This document shows positions 46,476 through 55,589 of a stretch of 64,000 nt of DNA, piece after piece; position 1 is the first letter of the stretch, and each line of letters opens with the position of its first letter. Below the pieces are notes generated by a model, which did no database searches, had not been told where the DNA came from, and saw only the letters and a program-made list of their open reading frames with translations. The translations under genes and the position numbers were made by a program. This DNA comes from Lewinellaceae bacterium (GTDB lineage: Bacteria; Bacteroidota; Bacteroidia; Chitinophagales; Saprospiraceae): NCBI GenBank assembly GCA_020636095.1, contig JACJYN010000009.1:248001-312000 (forward strand), in the 5' to 3' direction.

Positions 46476-48662
46476 TCAAGGCTCGTACCGGCTCAGCAAC
46501 GAGGCGAAGCGGGGGTCGGCCCGTACGTTTTCCAGGAACGACGTTGAGCGCAAATCTTCAAAATGGCTATAGCCCTTCTCCAGTGCCTGTTCCAGCCATT
46601 GGAGCGTTTGTTCCAACTCCCCTTGCATAGACAGAGCGCAGGCCACCAGCACCCACCCTTCTGAATCGCTGGGTTTCAGTTGGACATATCGCCTGAAATA
46701 TTTTTCGGCTTCCGGATAGTCCGGTAGTGCGGAAAGATATATAAACCCCAGGTCGTAGTGAGGCGCTGAAAAGTAAGGATGATATTGAATGGCCGTTTTG
46801 TAATAGCCGGCGGCTTCCTCGTAGTTGCCGTTGAGATAGGCGATGTATCCCAGATTGGTATTTACCATTGCGTCCTTAGGGTTGAGCTGGTAAGCCCGCA
46901 AGTAGGCATCTTTGGCTTTATCCAGGCTATCCAGAGCCTTCCAGGCATTGCCCAGGATGTAATGGGCATTCGTAAAATTACTGTCCAGAGCGATGGATGC
47001 CTCCGCCAGTTCGATCGCTTTCCGGTAATCGCGGTTGTCATAGGCAATTTTAGCCAGGTTACAGCGCGGCGGCACGTAGTCTTCCCTAAGTTCAAGCGCC
47101 TGTTCGGCAAAGGTGGCTGCTTCATCATACCTTTCCATTTCCAAAAGGGCCACGCTGATATTGCCAACCGGGATCACCCAGGTTGGCGACAGCGCATGTG
47201 CCTGTTCAAAAAATGCCATCGATTGCTGATACTTTTTTAGCCTCAGGTATATTAGCCCCAGTTCGTTATAGGCATGGGCGGCCAGGGAGTCCATGCTGAT
47301 CGCCAGTTCCTGTTTTTGGATGGCCAGTTGGAGGATGGAATCTTTATCGGGCATGGTTTCTCCCTGTAGGCGCAGGACGAGCCCTTCGAAGTAGGCCTGC
47401 CTTCCTTTGAGGTCATCGTAAAAGATGTTGCCGGGGCCGAGCAGTTCTGCGGCTTTGTCCAGATATATCGGATAGTATTGGTAGGTTTCATCGTACTGCC
47501 AGCGGCGCGCCATTTCTTCGGGGCTGGCTTCCAGATAAGCATTGATGGCTTGTTGGGCGTCATTTTGCAGGGCGGCTGCCAGGTTGAGGCGTTGAGCGTT
47601 CAGGATAGGCTGCAAGGCCTGCTCCTGTTGCATCTGCTGAAATAAATCGTAAGCAGAGTTTTCTTCGGGGAATAGAAGGCGCCCATCCGCCATGGCTTGC
47701 TGAAACTGCTGATAAAGGGGGTTAACAGCCGTATCCCTGCCGGTTGGCAGGGTGCTGCGCGGGGTGGCGAAAGCCATATTTTCCGTCTTCATTTTGTTGC
47801 GTTCCAGCAAAGCCAGCAGGGTATCTTCATTCACGCGGAAGAGCTCCGTACCGCCCGGCCCTCTCGTCAATGGATACTGATCGGCCCATTTGGGAACCTC
47901 TGCTTTCAGATAGCTTTCCAGCTCCCGCAACTCCACTTTGAGGTTCTTATTGGCATTTTCATCAGCCATCCCTTTGAGCCCCTCAATGAGATAGAAGGAA
48001 AACAGCCCCCGTCCGCCGCCCAGATTATCCATTTCCAGAGAAGCCTGGTCGGCCTCGCAGGAAAGAATTTTGATCTCCTTGGCGAACTGCTGCGCCAGCC
48101 CCTGGTTGGTGGCCACCACTCCCCCCGTTTCGCTGCCGGCCAGCTTACCGGCCCGGCAGGCGTCCGTGATCATGATGACTTCTACATTGAGCTTTATGCT
48201 GAGTGTCTGAATAATCTTTTGCAGCATCTCGACCGGATAGGTGCCGCTGCCCATATAGTTGGCCGCTTTGGCGTCGTAGGCCAGGAGGTAGCCCTGGTCC
48301 ATCATGATCTTGTTTTCCAGGTCTCCATGGCCAGAAAAATAGATGATAGCGCGGTCACCTGCTTTGCTTTCCTCCACCAACCAATAAAGAGCCATCGCTA
48401 TATCTCCGCGGGTGGCCTTTTCATTCAACAGCAGCTTGATGTTCTCCGGCGCCACATTACCACTGGGGCAGGATTGCAGGAATTCGGCCATCGCCAGCGC
48501 ATCCCGGTGGGCAAAATGCAGGTCGGGAATGCGCTCGTCCTCATATTCGGAAATGCCGACAATCACGGCGCGCGTCGTACCCTTATTGGCCATCGCGCCG
48601 ATCTGGGCCGCCGCGGAGTGGGTAAAGATGAATGAAAATAGTAACAGAAAAGGAAACCTCAC
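46476..48662 (-). CDS. Exported caspase-fold (C14) protein with TPR repeats
   Basis: I start this at the GTG at 48,662, because it opens a clean signal peptide (RFPFLLLFSFIFTHSAAAQ). An in-frame ATG at 48,737 would add 25 residues. The product is 728 residues. The caspase p20-like domain spans ~25-260 (RAVIVGISEYEDERIPDLHF). Its His is at ~111 (YFSGHGDLEN) and its Cys at ~168 (ITDACRAGKLAG), so the dyad is intact. Residues ~470-720 are about seven TPRs (AMVNTNLGYIAYLNGNYEEA). Metacaspase-like enzymes cleave after Arg/Lys or Asp, and the specificity here is unknown. The gene is divergent from the second HExxH peptidase. Confidence 0.85.
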   Translation of the reverse strand: MRFPFLLLFSFIFTHSAAAQIGAMANKGTTRAVIVGISEYEDERIPDLHFAHRDALAMAEFLQSCPSGNVAPENIKLLLNEKATRGDIAMALYWLVEESKAGDRAIIYFSGHGDLENKIMMDQGYLLAYDAKAANYMGSGTYPVEMLQKIIQTLSIKLNVEVIMITDACRAGKLAGSETGGVVATNQGLAQQFAKEIKILSCEADQASLEMDNLGGGRGLFSFYLIEGLKGMADENANKNLKVELRELESYLKAEVPKWADQYPLTRGPGGTELFRVNEDTLLALLERNKMKTENMAFATPRSTLPTGRDTAVNPLYQQFQQAMADGRLLFPEENSAYDLFQQMQQEQALQPILNAQRLNLAAALQNDAQQAINAYLEASPEEMARRWQYDETYQYYPIYLDKAAELLGPGNIFYDDLKGRQAYFEGLVLRLQGETMPDKDSILQLAIQKQELAISMDSLAAHAYNELGLIYLRLKKYQQSMAFFEQAHALSPTWVIPVGNISVALLEMERYDEAATFAEQALELREDYVPPRCNLAKIAYDNRDYRKAIELAEASIALDSNFTNAHYILGNAWKALDSLDKAKDAYLRAYQLNPKDAMVNTNLGYIAYLNGNYEEAAGYYKTAIQYHPYFSAPHYDLGFIYLSALPDYPEAEKYFRRYVQLKPSDSEGWVLVACALSMQGELEQTLQWLEQALEKGYSHFEDLRSTSFLENVRADPRFASLLSRYEP

Positions 48663-48829
48663 AGCGGGTAACTTTTTCTGCTGAAAACAAATAGAGGAAA
48701 AGCAAACACGCTTATCTTTATGAAAAAACCACACCATAACGTTTGTCTTTTTACTTTTACTGCCAATGATCATTTGCGCCGGAAGTCTCAGCAAACCGGT
48801 GTACCAGGCCGCCATACCTTTTCAAATAC

Positions 48830-48837
48830 TATATTTG
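48830..48837 (+). promoter_or_regulatory. Candidate -7 element TATATTTG
   Basis: An exact TAnnTTTG octamer, identical to the one before the paralogous peptidase at 43,097, lies in the 255-bp region between the divergent caspase-TPR gene and the HExxH gene. Confidence 0.35.
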
Positions 48838-48917
48838 TCCAGTTCCCGGAGGGTTACCCGGGCAAATGCTAAATTACTCGAAATCTTTAAGACTATAAAC
48901 CACTTAAATCCTAAACG

Positions 48918-50576
48918 ATGACATCCATCCTCGCCAGAATTAATTGTGCTCTGGCCTTTTTACTGGCCAGCTGCTTCGTCAGCGCACAGAGCGACGCACT
49001 GATTTTCAAGCCTTTGGACAGCGATGAGGAACCGGCTTCCCCCACTGCTTATAAACAGGAAGTAGCTCAAAAGGTATACGAACACCTCGTAGCGGCCCGG
49101 GGTGACAACCGCTTCAATGCGCCCACCTTCGAACTGGTAGGCACGGAAAGCAACGGGGCAAAAATCTACTACCTCGAAAACCGCATCATCCTCGAAGAGA
49201 AGGCCTACAATGTCTGCACCCAGTTGGGGGCCGACTCTATCAACGCACTGGCCACCCTGCTGGCCCATGAACTTACCCATTTTTATGAGAAACACGGCTG
49301 GACGAGTAAGTTTTCCAGTTCTTTTGCCGGCCTGGAGATTGGAGACACACTGGGCAAGCTGAGCACCAAGATCATCAATGAGACACAAGCCGACTACCTG
49401 GGGGGCTTCCTGGCCTACTCTGCCGGCTACGATGTCTTTAACAAAGGCGCCGAATTCATGGCCGACTTGTATAAAACGTACGATTTGAAGGAATCCGTCG
49501 AGGGCTATCCCAGCCTGTCCGACCGGCGGGCCATGTCGCGCAGTTCCGCGGAAAAGGTGGAAGAACTGGCGAGCGTTTTCGATGTTGCCAACCTGATGGC
49601 CATAACGGCCAACTCTGCCCTGGAATATCAGATGGCTCAACTTTTATACGAATACATCCTGAATGATTACCAGAGCCGGGAACTCTACAACAACCTGGGG
49701 GTGCTGGCTACGTACGAGGCCTTAACCTATTTTTCGGAAAACGAGGTGAAATACCGATTCCCGCTTCAATTGGAGCTGGAACTGAAAAGCGCCCGCGGAG
49801 GGGACGGCATTATCGAAAAACGGGAAGCCCTGTTGCTCAAAGCGGTTCACTATTTTGACTACGCCATTGGTATGGACGCCAGTTACGCACCTGCCTTCCT
49901 CAATAAAGCCTGTGCCCTTACCCTGCTCAAAGATTACGGCCGCGCTCGTTTCTACGCTGAAACGGAAGCGATGGCCAAGGCTGGCTCTGATGATACATAT
50001 ATGGCTGGCAGCGTAGCGGTACTGCTGGGTATCATCGCCGGCCGGGAGGGCAAAACCCGGGAAGCTGAAAAATATTTTGATAACGCCATCGCGCTGGGCA
50101 GTAGCCTGGGAACCTACAATAGAAAGGTGTTGCGGGGAGAAGATACCGGGCGGGAAGAAGTACTGAGTTTTTCGCTCGATCAAACCGAGGAGATCGACGG
50201 GGTGGATTTACTTACCTTCACTCGCCGGCCGAAAGGCAAACAAAAAATAGCGCTTTCCGTAACTCCAAAACTCAACTTTTTCGGTTTCCTGCTGGCGGAT
50301 AACCCCGACAATTCCATGGTTATGATCCTGGAATCTAAAATAGAATCATCGAGCCGGCCGGCCTATTACTTATACCAGCTTACCGGAAAAGATTATGCCG
50401 GGAAAACCAGGAAGGGCATTCAGGTAGGGACGGACAGAAAGGAGGTGGCCGTGCAGTATGGCGAGCCTGAAAGTACGCTGCAAAGCACTAGTGGGGAGAT
50501 TCTGAAGTATAAAAACATCCTTTTTTTCCTGGGGCCGGATAAGAAAGTCCGGAAGTGGGCAGCAGTGGAGAAATAG
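48918..50576 (+). CDS. Exported HExxH metallopeptidase with TPR-like region and SmpA/BamE-like tail (paralogue 2)
   Basis: The 552-residue protein has a signal peptide (MTSILARINCALAFLLASCF). The zinc motif HELTHFYEKH is at ~115, and NETQADYLGGFLAYSAGYD is at ~153. This is the same gluzincin arrangement as the paralogue 5.8 kb upstream. Helical repeats follow (ALLLKAVHYFDYAIGMDASY). The tail (VGTDRKEVAVQYGEPESTLQ ... YKNILFFLGPDKKVRKW) shows the SmpA/BamE-like G-x-P-x..Y pattern clearly. It ends in a shared terminator with a convergent caspase-WD40 gene. Confidence 0.82.
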   Translation: MTSILARINCALAFLLASCFVSAQSDALIFKPLDSDEEPASPTAYKQEVAQKVYEHLVAARGDNRFNAPTFELVGTESNGAKIYYLENRIILEEKAYNVCTQLGADSINALATLLAHELTHFYEKHGWTSKFSSSFAGLEIGDTLGKLSTKIINETQADYLGGFLAYSAGYDVFNKGAEFMADLYKTYDLKESVEGYPSLSDRRAMSRSSAEKVEELASVFDVANLMAITANSALEYQMAQLLYEYILNDYQSRELYNNLGVLATYEALTYFSENEVKYRFPLQLELELKSARGGDGIIEKREALLLKAVHYFDYAIGMDASYAPAFLNKACALTLLKDYGRARFYAETEAMAKAGSDDTYMAGSVAVLLGIIAGREGKTREAEKYFDNAIALGSSLGTYNRKVLRGEDTGREEVLSFSLDQTEEIDGVDLLTFTRRPKGKQKIALSVTPKLNFFGFLLADNPDNSMVMILESKIESSSRPAYYLYQLTGKDYAGKTRKGIQVGTDRKEVAVQYGEPESTLQSTSGEILKYKNILFFLGPDKKVRKWAAVEK

Positions 50577-50581
50577 AAATC

Positions 50582-50616
50582 AAGAAGAGCCGGCTCAAAG
50601 GTAGCCGGCTCTTCTT
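50582..50616. terminator. Bidirectional terminator between convergent genes
   Basis: The perfect stem AAGAAGAGCCGGCT / AGCCGGCTCTTCTT with a 7-base loop lies in the 43-bp gap between the HExxH peptidase and the caspase-WD40 gene. Confidence 0.85.
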
Positions 50617-50619
50617 ATT

Positions 50620-53600
50620 TCATCTCTCCTGCCGGCTCAGGTATCCGTTAGCCTGGGCGATGATGGCATCCATCATGGCCTCCAACTGGCTGGTGGATCC
50701 CTGCCATTCCAGTTCGCCTAAAGGGTCTGCATCCTGAAGGTCGGAGCGGGTGACGACGCCGGAGAAAACGACCCTGTCCTCTTTTTGTTCGTACTGGCCG
50801 ATGATCTGGTAGCTGTTTTTGTACTTCGGCAGGTCAAAATAGGCCAGGCTGGAACGGGCGCCCTTGGCGGATTCATTGCGGAAGCGGGCGGCAAGCCCGT
50901 CTTCAATACCCAGCGGGTCCGCCCAGTATTTTTTCTTATCCTTAATATTGGCGCGGACGAAGACCGGCTTTTCCTGGGCTATGGGAAGGGCTACGGTGTC
51001 GTTGACGATACCGATGTAAAAGCTCTGCCCACCCTCCGGCGGCGCCATTCGCGGCGTCTGCATACCGCCGATGCCTTCGGCCAGTTCGGGCACTTTGTCC
51101 AGTGAGTAGTGAAACAGACGGCTGACATCAACATAGCCATTGCTGGTGCGGGCTACGTATTCCATGCCTTGCAGCAGGCTGAAGGTAAGCAGCCCCTGCC
51201 CGTAACGGCTGGCTTCGTAACTCGATTTATCGGCGGCACTACCCGAGAGCACGAACATGCCGGTGCGGTCTTTCATCCGTTCGAGTGCCAGTATCTGGTC
51301 GGCATTGAGGTCCTTTTGGGCGCTGCCCAAATCTTCCAGCACCTTGCCGGAATTGCAGGCGTCGAAGATCAGGATTTGCTTGAGGGCGGGTATGTCCTTG
51401 ACCCATTCGGTGAGTTCGGCCGTGGAGATAGCCCCTTCCTTGCGGATCGCCGGGTCGCTGAGGTCTTCGCTGCCAATAGCGCCGGTAAGGTAGTAGAACT
51501 GCGATTCTTCACCGGGCGGAGAATAGGCGACGCCATGCCCTGAGAAGTAGACCAGGATGATGTCCGTCGAGTAAGCCTTTCCGGCGATCTCTTTAAGGGC
51601 GGCGGCAATGTTTTCTTTGGTAGATCGCTGCTGCCCGGCGTCCTCGTCGCTGGTCAGCAAATAATTGTGAACCGCCTTAACGCCGAACAACGCCGTGCCG
51701 GAAGCCTGGATCGCCTGATTCATCGCCTGCGCATCCTTATCGGGATACAACAGGTCCAGTTTCTTCCCTTCATAGTTGGAAGTGCCGATACAAACGGCAT
51801 ACAGTTCAGCATCTTTGGCTGCCTGAAATACCAGGCCGGGCGTTTCTTCCCCCTCCCCGCCGCCTCTCCTGGCAACGTAATCGGGGGTGTAATTCTCGCG
51901 GATGGGCGCACTCTTCAACCAGCCGGCTTCATTGTACACCTGCACGGCGACGGAGTTGTCGGGGCCGGGTTTATAGTACTTGGCGTAATCCTTCAGGTTG
52001 AGCCGTATGTCCGTTTTTTTCTCCTCATTTTCACTAAAGTAGACCTCTTTGTTGTTGATTTGGATACTATATTTTCCGATGCCGCCATTGCGTTCTTTAA
52101 GTTTGACCTGCAATTCATCCTTGACGATATCAATCTTCACCTTCGGGTACAATTTGACGGAGTCAAATTTACTTACGTCCCTCAGCAGCGTATCGCCGTA
52201 CCCCATGAGCCTGCCCAGCAGGCCGGGGGCGTAATACCGTTCATCGAGCTGGCTAAGCGAAACGATCTCGTTGTTGATGCTATAGTACATCAGGCGCATG
52301 GCGCCGGGAGAAGCGTCGAACAGGCCCGAAGGAGCCGTAACCGCCCAGTCATTGGAGCCCAACTGTATCAGGCTGGCGATTTCCTTCCCGCTTTGGCTAT
52401 TCCAGACCTTGAGCATACCGTCCTTACTTCCGCTGAAAATCAGGCGCCCGTCCGGAGAAAAGACGGCCGTATTGACCACGCCTCTATGCCCCATTAGGGT
52501 ATCGACGGCTGTTTTGTCGGGCCGTATCAGAATGACATTCTTTCCGTTGGGGATGGCCATTACCTTACTATCGGGAGAGAAGCAGGCGTTGCCTTCGAAT
52601 AGTTCCCAACCGCTATCCTCCCAAATCAGATCTCCCTGGCTATTCCATAGCCGGATCTTATCATCCTTGCTTCGGGTCAGCATATGCTGCCCATTGGGCG
52701 AGATGAGGGCGGCTTCCACCCCGGTATTGTGCGGCAATTCTTTGATCAGTTCTCCGGTCCGGGTTTTCCAGAGGCGGGCGTCCAGCAACTCTGAAGCCGT
52801 GAGTACCGTATCGCCGCCGGGAGAGAAGGCGGCGGCGCGGGTGCGATAATCTTTAGCCGCGAATTCCCGGATCTCATTCCCCAGGCTATCCCACAGGATG
52901 GCGCGGCTGTCGCCATTCGTGGTGATTACGAACCGGCCATCTTTGGAAACGGCGAGGGAAACGACTTCCAGCCCTTTGGTATTGGCGCTTTTCAGCAGGC
53001 TGTCTTTGTTGATAAAAATGTCTAACCGGCCGTCCCACCCGGCGGTATACAATCGCTGGCCGTTTGAGCTGTAGGCTACTGCATCGACCTTGGTGTGGTG
53101 GGGCAGGCTGTGCAGGATGTCCCTTCCAGTGAGGTCCCAGATGCGGACGCCGTTGGAGGTGCCCACCAATAGCTTGCTGCCGTCGGGATGAGGTGCGATC
53201 GATAGTACATCGGCTCCGTACCCATTCAACCGCTGCCGGACATTACCCTGCAGGTCCCAGAACAGAATGGCTTCCGATTCGTCCCCAAAAGAAAGGATTT
53301 CGTTGCCGTCGTAAGAGAACCGGGCCATACGGACGGCGGCATTGTGCTGGAATTCCTGGAGTTTTTCTCCCTCCAGGTTGAACAGCACGGCGGTTCCATC
53401 GTTACTGCTGGACAGGAAACCCCACTTAGGATGGGCCGCCAGGCTGATAATCTCGTAATAGTGGATCGGAAATTCATTGAGGAGCGTTCCGTCCAGTTTC
53501 CAGACGGAGACACCGCCATTGATGCTGCCGGTTAGCAGAGCGTCGTTTTCCGGAGAAAACACCAGGCTGCTGATACTTTCATCGGTTCGGATATCGGCTG

Positions 53601-54168
53601 TTTGCTTGTACTGTTGGCCCCAGATTCGGACGATCCCCTTTTCAAAATCCTGTTGAATGGCGGCCAGGTTTTGGCCGTCCGGAGAAAAGGCCAGCTCCAG
53701 AACGGTAGCGCTAAAGGGGCGCTCCCGCCAAAGGCGCTTGCCATTGATATCCCAGACAGTGACCGTTCCGTTGGTACTGCCGGCGGCGATCCGTTGCCCG
53801 TCGGGGGAGAAGATGGCGTGGTTGCTGTTGTTGCTTCCGCTTAACGTCAGGATTTGCTCTCCAGAGAGGTTCCAGACTTTGACACCGCTTTGGCCACAGG
53901 TGAGCAGGTGCTGCCCATCAGCAGAGAAGTCGACGGCCAGCACTTCATTATTTCCCGATTCCTTGAGTGTGGCGACGAGGTGCCCGTCGCGGTCCCACAG
54001 GCGGGTAGTGCGGTCGGAACTGGAAGTCAGGATGTGGCGGCCATCCGGGGATTGGGCAAAATAGTTGAGGTAGCTGGTGTGGCCGACCGGAACGATGAGC
54101 TGGGGCTGTTGGCCGGGAGCGGCAAAAGAAAACAAAAGGAAAACGATCAAAAGGGCATAGTTATTCAT
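50620..54168 (-). CDS. Exported WD40 - caspase-fold (C14) protein
   Basis: The 1,182-residue protein has a signal peptide (MNNYALLIVFLLFSFAAPGQ). About 13-14 WD40 repeats cover ~25-620 (FSPDGRHILTSSSDRTTRLW). A linker follows with a SGLFDASPGAMRLMYYS block and a beta domain (~700-780). The caspase domain is at ~790-1060, with its His at ~878 (VYFSGHGVAYS) and Cys at ~937 (IFDACNSGKV). The C-terminal ~110 residues are an extra domain. The WD40 propellers probably bind a partner or trigger, while the caspase cleaves. It shares its whole layout with the two genes at 57.9-64 kb. A 363-bp gap precedes it. Confidence 0.88.
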   Translation of the reverse strand: MNNYALLIVFLLFSFAAPGQQPQLIVPVGHTSYLNYFAQSPDGRHILTSSSDRTTRLWDRDGHLVATLKESGNNEVLAVDFSADGQHLLTCGQSGVKVWNLSGEQILTLSGSNNSNHAIFSPDGQRIAAGSTNGTVTVWDINGKRLWRERPFSATVLELAFSPDGQNLAAIQQDFEKGIVRIWGQQYKQTADIRTDESISSLVFSPENDALLTGSINGGVSVWKLDGTLLNEFPIHYYEIISLAAHPKWGFLSSSNDGTAVLFNLEGEKLQEFQHNAAVRMARFSYDGNEILSFGDESEAILFWDLQGNVRQRLNGYGADVLSIAPHPDGSKLLVGTSNGVRIWDLTGRDILHSLPHHTKVDAVAYSSNGQRLYTAGWDGRLDIFINKDSLLKSANTKGLEVVSLAVSKDGRFVITTNGDSRAILWDSLGNEIREFAAKDYRTRAAAFSPGGDTVLTASELLDARLWKTRTGELIKELPHNTGVEAALISPNGQHMLTRSKDDKIRLWNSQGDLIWEDSGWELFEGNACFSPDSKVMAIPNGKNVILIRPDKTAVDTLMGHRGVVNTAVFSPDGRLIFSGSKDGMLKVWNSQSGKEIASLIQLGSNDWAVTAPSGLFDASPGAMRLMYYSINNEIVSLSQLDERYYAPGLLGRLMGYGDTLLRDVSKFDSVKLYPKVKIDIVKDELQVKLKERNGGIGKYSIQINNKEVYFSENEEKKTDIRLNLKDYAKYYKPGPDNSVAVQVYNEAGWLKSAPIRENYTPDYVARRGGGEGEETPGLVFQAAKDAELYAVCIGTSNYEGKKLDLLYPDKDAQAMNQAIQASGTALFGVKAVHNYLLTSDEDAGQQRSTKENIAAALKEIAGKAYSTDIILVYFSGHGVAYSPPGEESQFYYLTGAIGSEDLSDPAIRKEGAISTAELTEWVKDIPALKQILIFDACNSGKVLEDLGSAQKDLNADQILALERMKDRTGMFVLSGSAADKSSYEASRYGQGLLTFSLLQGMEYVARTSNGYVDVSRLFHYSLDKVPELAEGIGGMQTPRMAPPEGGQSFYIGIVNDTVALPIAQEKPVFVRANIKDKKKYWADPLGIEDGLAARFRNESAKGARSSLAYFDLPKYKNSYQIIGQYEQKEDRVVFSGVVTRSDLQDADPLGELEWQGSTSQLEAMMDAIIAQANGYLSRQER

Positions 54169-54362
54169 AGTAAATGGTATTGGGCTTTCCCTTTCGGCAA
54201 GGTACAGGAACCAACAGGGTGAGTTCCTGATAATTGTGTTGTCATTGCTCGGGATCAGGGAATACTAATTAAATGGATAATTCCCTTAACGGGGGCGAAA
54301 AGGGAATATCCAAGCCTGAAGTTAAATAATTTCTGTAGGATTCAAATAGTGTTCAATTTTTC

Positions 54363-54486
54363 TTAGGGCCGGAGAAAAATAAGTTCCCCGTTTCAGGCCA
54401 GAGATTTTGTCGCCAGGCAACCTGCTCGCCGCAAGGCAGGCAGGGATCGGCATCAAATGGGGAAGTTATTCTTCGCCGGGCCCTTA
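54363..54486. repeat. MITE-like palindromic element, 124 bp
   Basis: The left end TTAGGGCCGGAGAAAAATAA and the reverse complement of the right end TAAGGGCCCGGCGAAGAATA match at about 80%. The core carries CGCCAGGCAACCTGC / GCAAGGCAGGCAGG. It lies in the gap before the caspase-WD40 gene and shows no coding signal. A smaller hairpin (GGATAATTCCCTT..AAGGGAATATCC) lies at about 54,273-54,311. Confidence 0.6.
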
Positions 54487-54531
54487 ACAACGTCTGTTCA
54501 ACATACCCTACCGATATATAGGGCGCCCTTG

Positions 54532-54999
54532 TTACTGGTTTTCCTGCGCCAGGAGCGGAATGTGTCCGGCATCCGTCACCAGGCTGCATATACCCTGGTT
54601 ATCCAGGTGGGAGAGCTGGCCCTCAACCGGCTCCAGTTCCATTTCAGTGAGGATCAGGGCGCCGTAATTGAAAAGAAAACCCTCCAGCACCATGGCCGTT
54701 CCCTCTTTTTCGTACGCATCGATGGTCAGGACACCTTCGGGCCCGATGGCCAGGCTGGCTTCTTTCGATATCTGCAGAGACTGGATCAGGGGCGCAACAC
54801 AGCGCACTTCCGGATACAAGCTTTGATCCTGGTAGGGAATGATGACATCATCCTGCCACCCCGGCACCTGGCCGGTGCTCCAGTTACGGGGTTCCATCCA
54901 ATCGGTTTCGCGGCCGGCGGCGCCACCCAGCCAATAAGCCTGTGCGTTGGCGGTTAAACAGATCAGTAATAAGAATGATGCGATCGGTAGGTTTTTCAT
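54532..54999 (-). CDS. Small secreted protein sharing a W-GG/NW/DDV motif block
   Basis: The 155-residue protein has a signal peptide (MKNLPIASFLLLICLTANA). It then carries YWLGGAAGRETDWMEPRNWS and VPGWQDDVIIP. The same W.GG...W....NW....P..DDV.I block opens the two tandem T9SS proteins at 35.7 and 37.8 kb. The rest is a short beta-rich segment (LQISKEASLAIGPEGVLTID). There is no sorting domain, so it may be a truncated relative or a single-module secreted protein. Confidence 0.65.
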   Translation of the reverse strand: MKNLPIASFLLLICLTANAQAYWLGGAAGRETDWMEPRNWSTGQVPGWQDDVIIPYQDQSLYPEVRCVAPLIQSLQISKEASLAIGPEGVLTIDAYEKEGTAMVLEGFLFNYGALILTEMELEPVEGQLSHLDNQGICSLVTDAGHIPLLAQENQ

Positions 55000-55055
55000 G
55001 ATCGGGAGTTTAGGTTGTGAAAATGGCGAGGGGGCCGCTCGTCTTTACAATAGCT

Positions 55056-55148
55056 TTATTTAAAGAGGAGGGAAAAGGTTACCCTGGGGTTGCTGTTTTG
55101 AATTCGGAACTCGGTTGGGGTCATATCAAACTCCTTGCGAAATATCCT
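55056..55148 (-). pseudogene. C-terminal remnant of an AraC-type HTH domain
   Basis: Reading the minus strand from 55,148 gives RIFRKEFDMTPTEFRIQNSN followed by ten residues and a TAA stop at 55,056-55,058. The pattern F.KEF.MTP.E.R is the end of an AraC-family helix-turn-helix. Everything upstream of it is replaced by the 199-bp palindromic element. In Bacteroidota such tails end hybrid two-component regulators, and the histidine-kinase fragment just beyond the element fits this. Confidence 0.7.
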
Positions 55149-55345
55149 AGTGCGCCGGGAACGAAATTCTTAACCAATTCTTTGGGCTCTTTTACGGCCA
55201 TGCTGCGTTGCTCCTTCCTTCCGTAGCTTAGGCTATGGTCGGTCGTCGCGCCTTGCCTGTCTCCGCCGGCCATAGCCTTTGGCGACGAGCCGGCCGCAAA
55301 ACAGCCTCAAATTATTGACCAATAACTTCGTTCCCGGCGCACTAG
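55147..55345. mobile_element. MITE-like element, 199 bp
   Basis: The perfect 19-bp terminal inverted repeats CTAGTGCGCCGGGAACGAA are followed inward by a further ~35 bp of 70% complementary arms. It sits between two fragments of what looks like one regulator gene. The few codons readable through it are not conserved. Confidence 0.8.
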
Positions 55346-55459
55346 AGAAATAATCCGGATCAGAACATGCTCGCCTTTCTCTTCCACAATAACATCGGCC
55401 CTTCCGCCCTCCGGAGTGAATTTAATTGCATTAGAAAGCAGGTTGGAAAGGATTTGGAA
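55346..55459 (-). pseudogene. Histidine kinase ATPase-domain fragment
   Basis: The minus strand encodes FQILSNLLSNAIKFTPEGG followed by RADVIVEEKGEHVLIRII. This is the N-box region of a histidine-kinase HATPase domain. It is cut on the left by the 199-bp element and on the right by sequence leading into the IS110 transposase. No convincing remainder of the kinase was found on the far side of the IS. It lies on the same strand as, but in a different frame from, the AraC remnant. Confidence 0.75.
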
Positions 55460-55589
55460 CCCTGGGCGGGTACGCCTGCCCGTGAGGCGCCACGGCCGAG
55501 CAGCTTTCTATCTTGCAGCTAAATAAAAAAGGCTGTGCATCTTTGCTATTGAGAATAAAAAATTGTGACACAGCAAAACACACAGCCTT

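Noticed and set aside
45760..46630. Several long overlapping open frames on both strands
   Set aside because: They lie in the TTCG/CCGAA low-complexity island, have repetitive composition, and occur in nearly every frame.
54353..54589. 78-codon minus-strand frame
   Set aside because: It overlaps the 124-bp palindromic element and the end of the secreted-protein gene, with no family resemblance.
55017..55226. 69-codon plus-strand frame
   Set aside because: It is antisense to the AraC remnant and runs into the 199-bp element.
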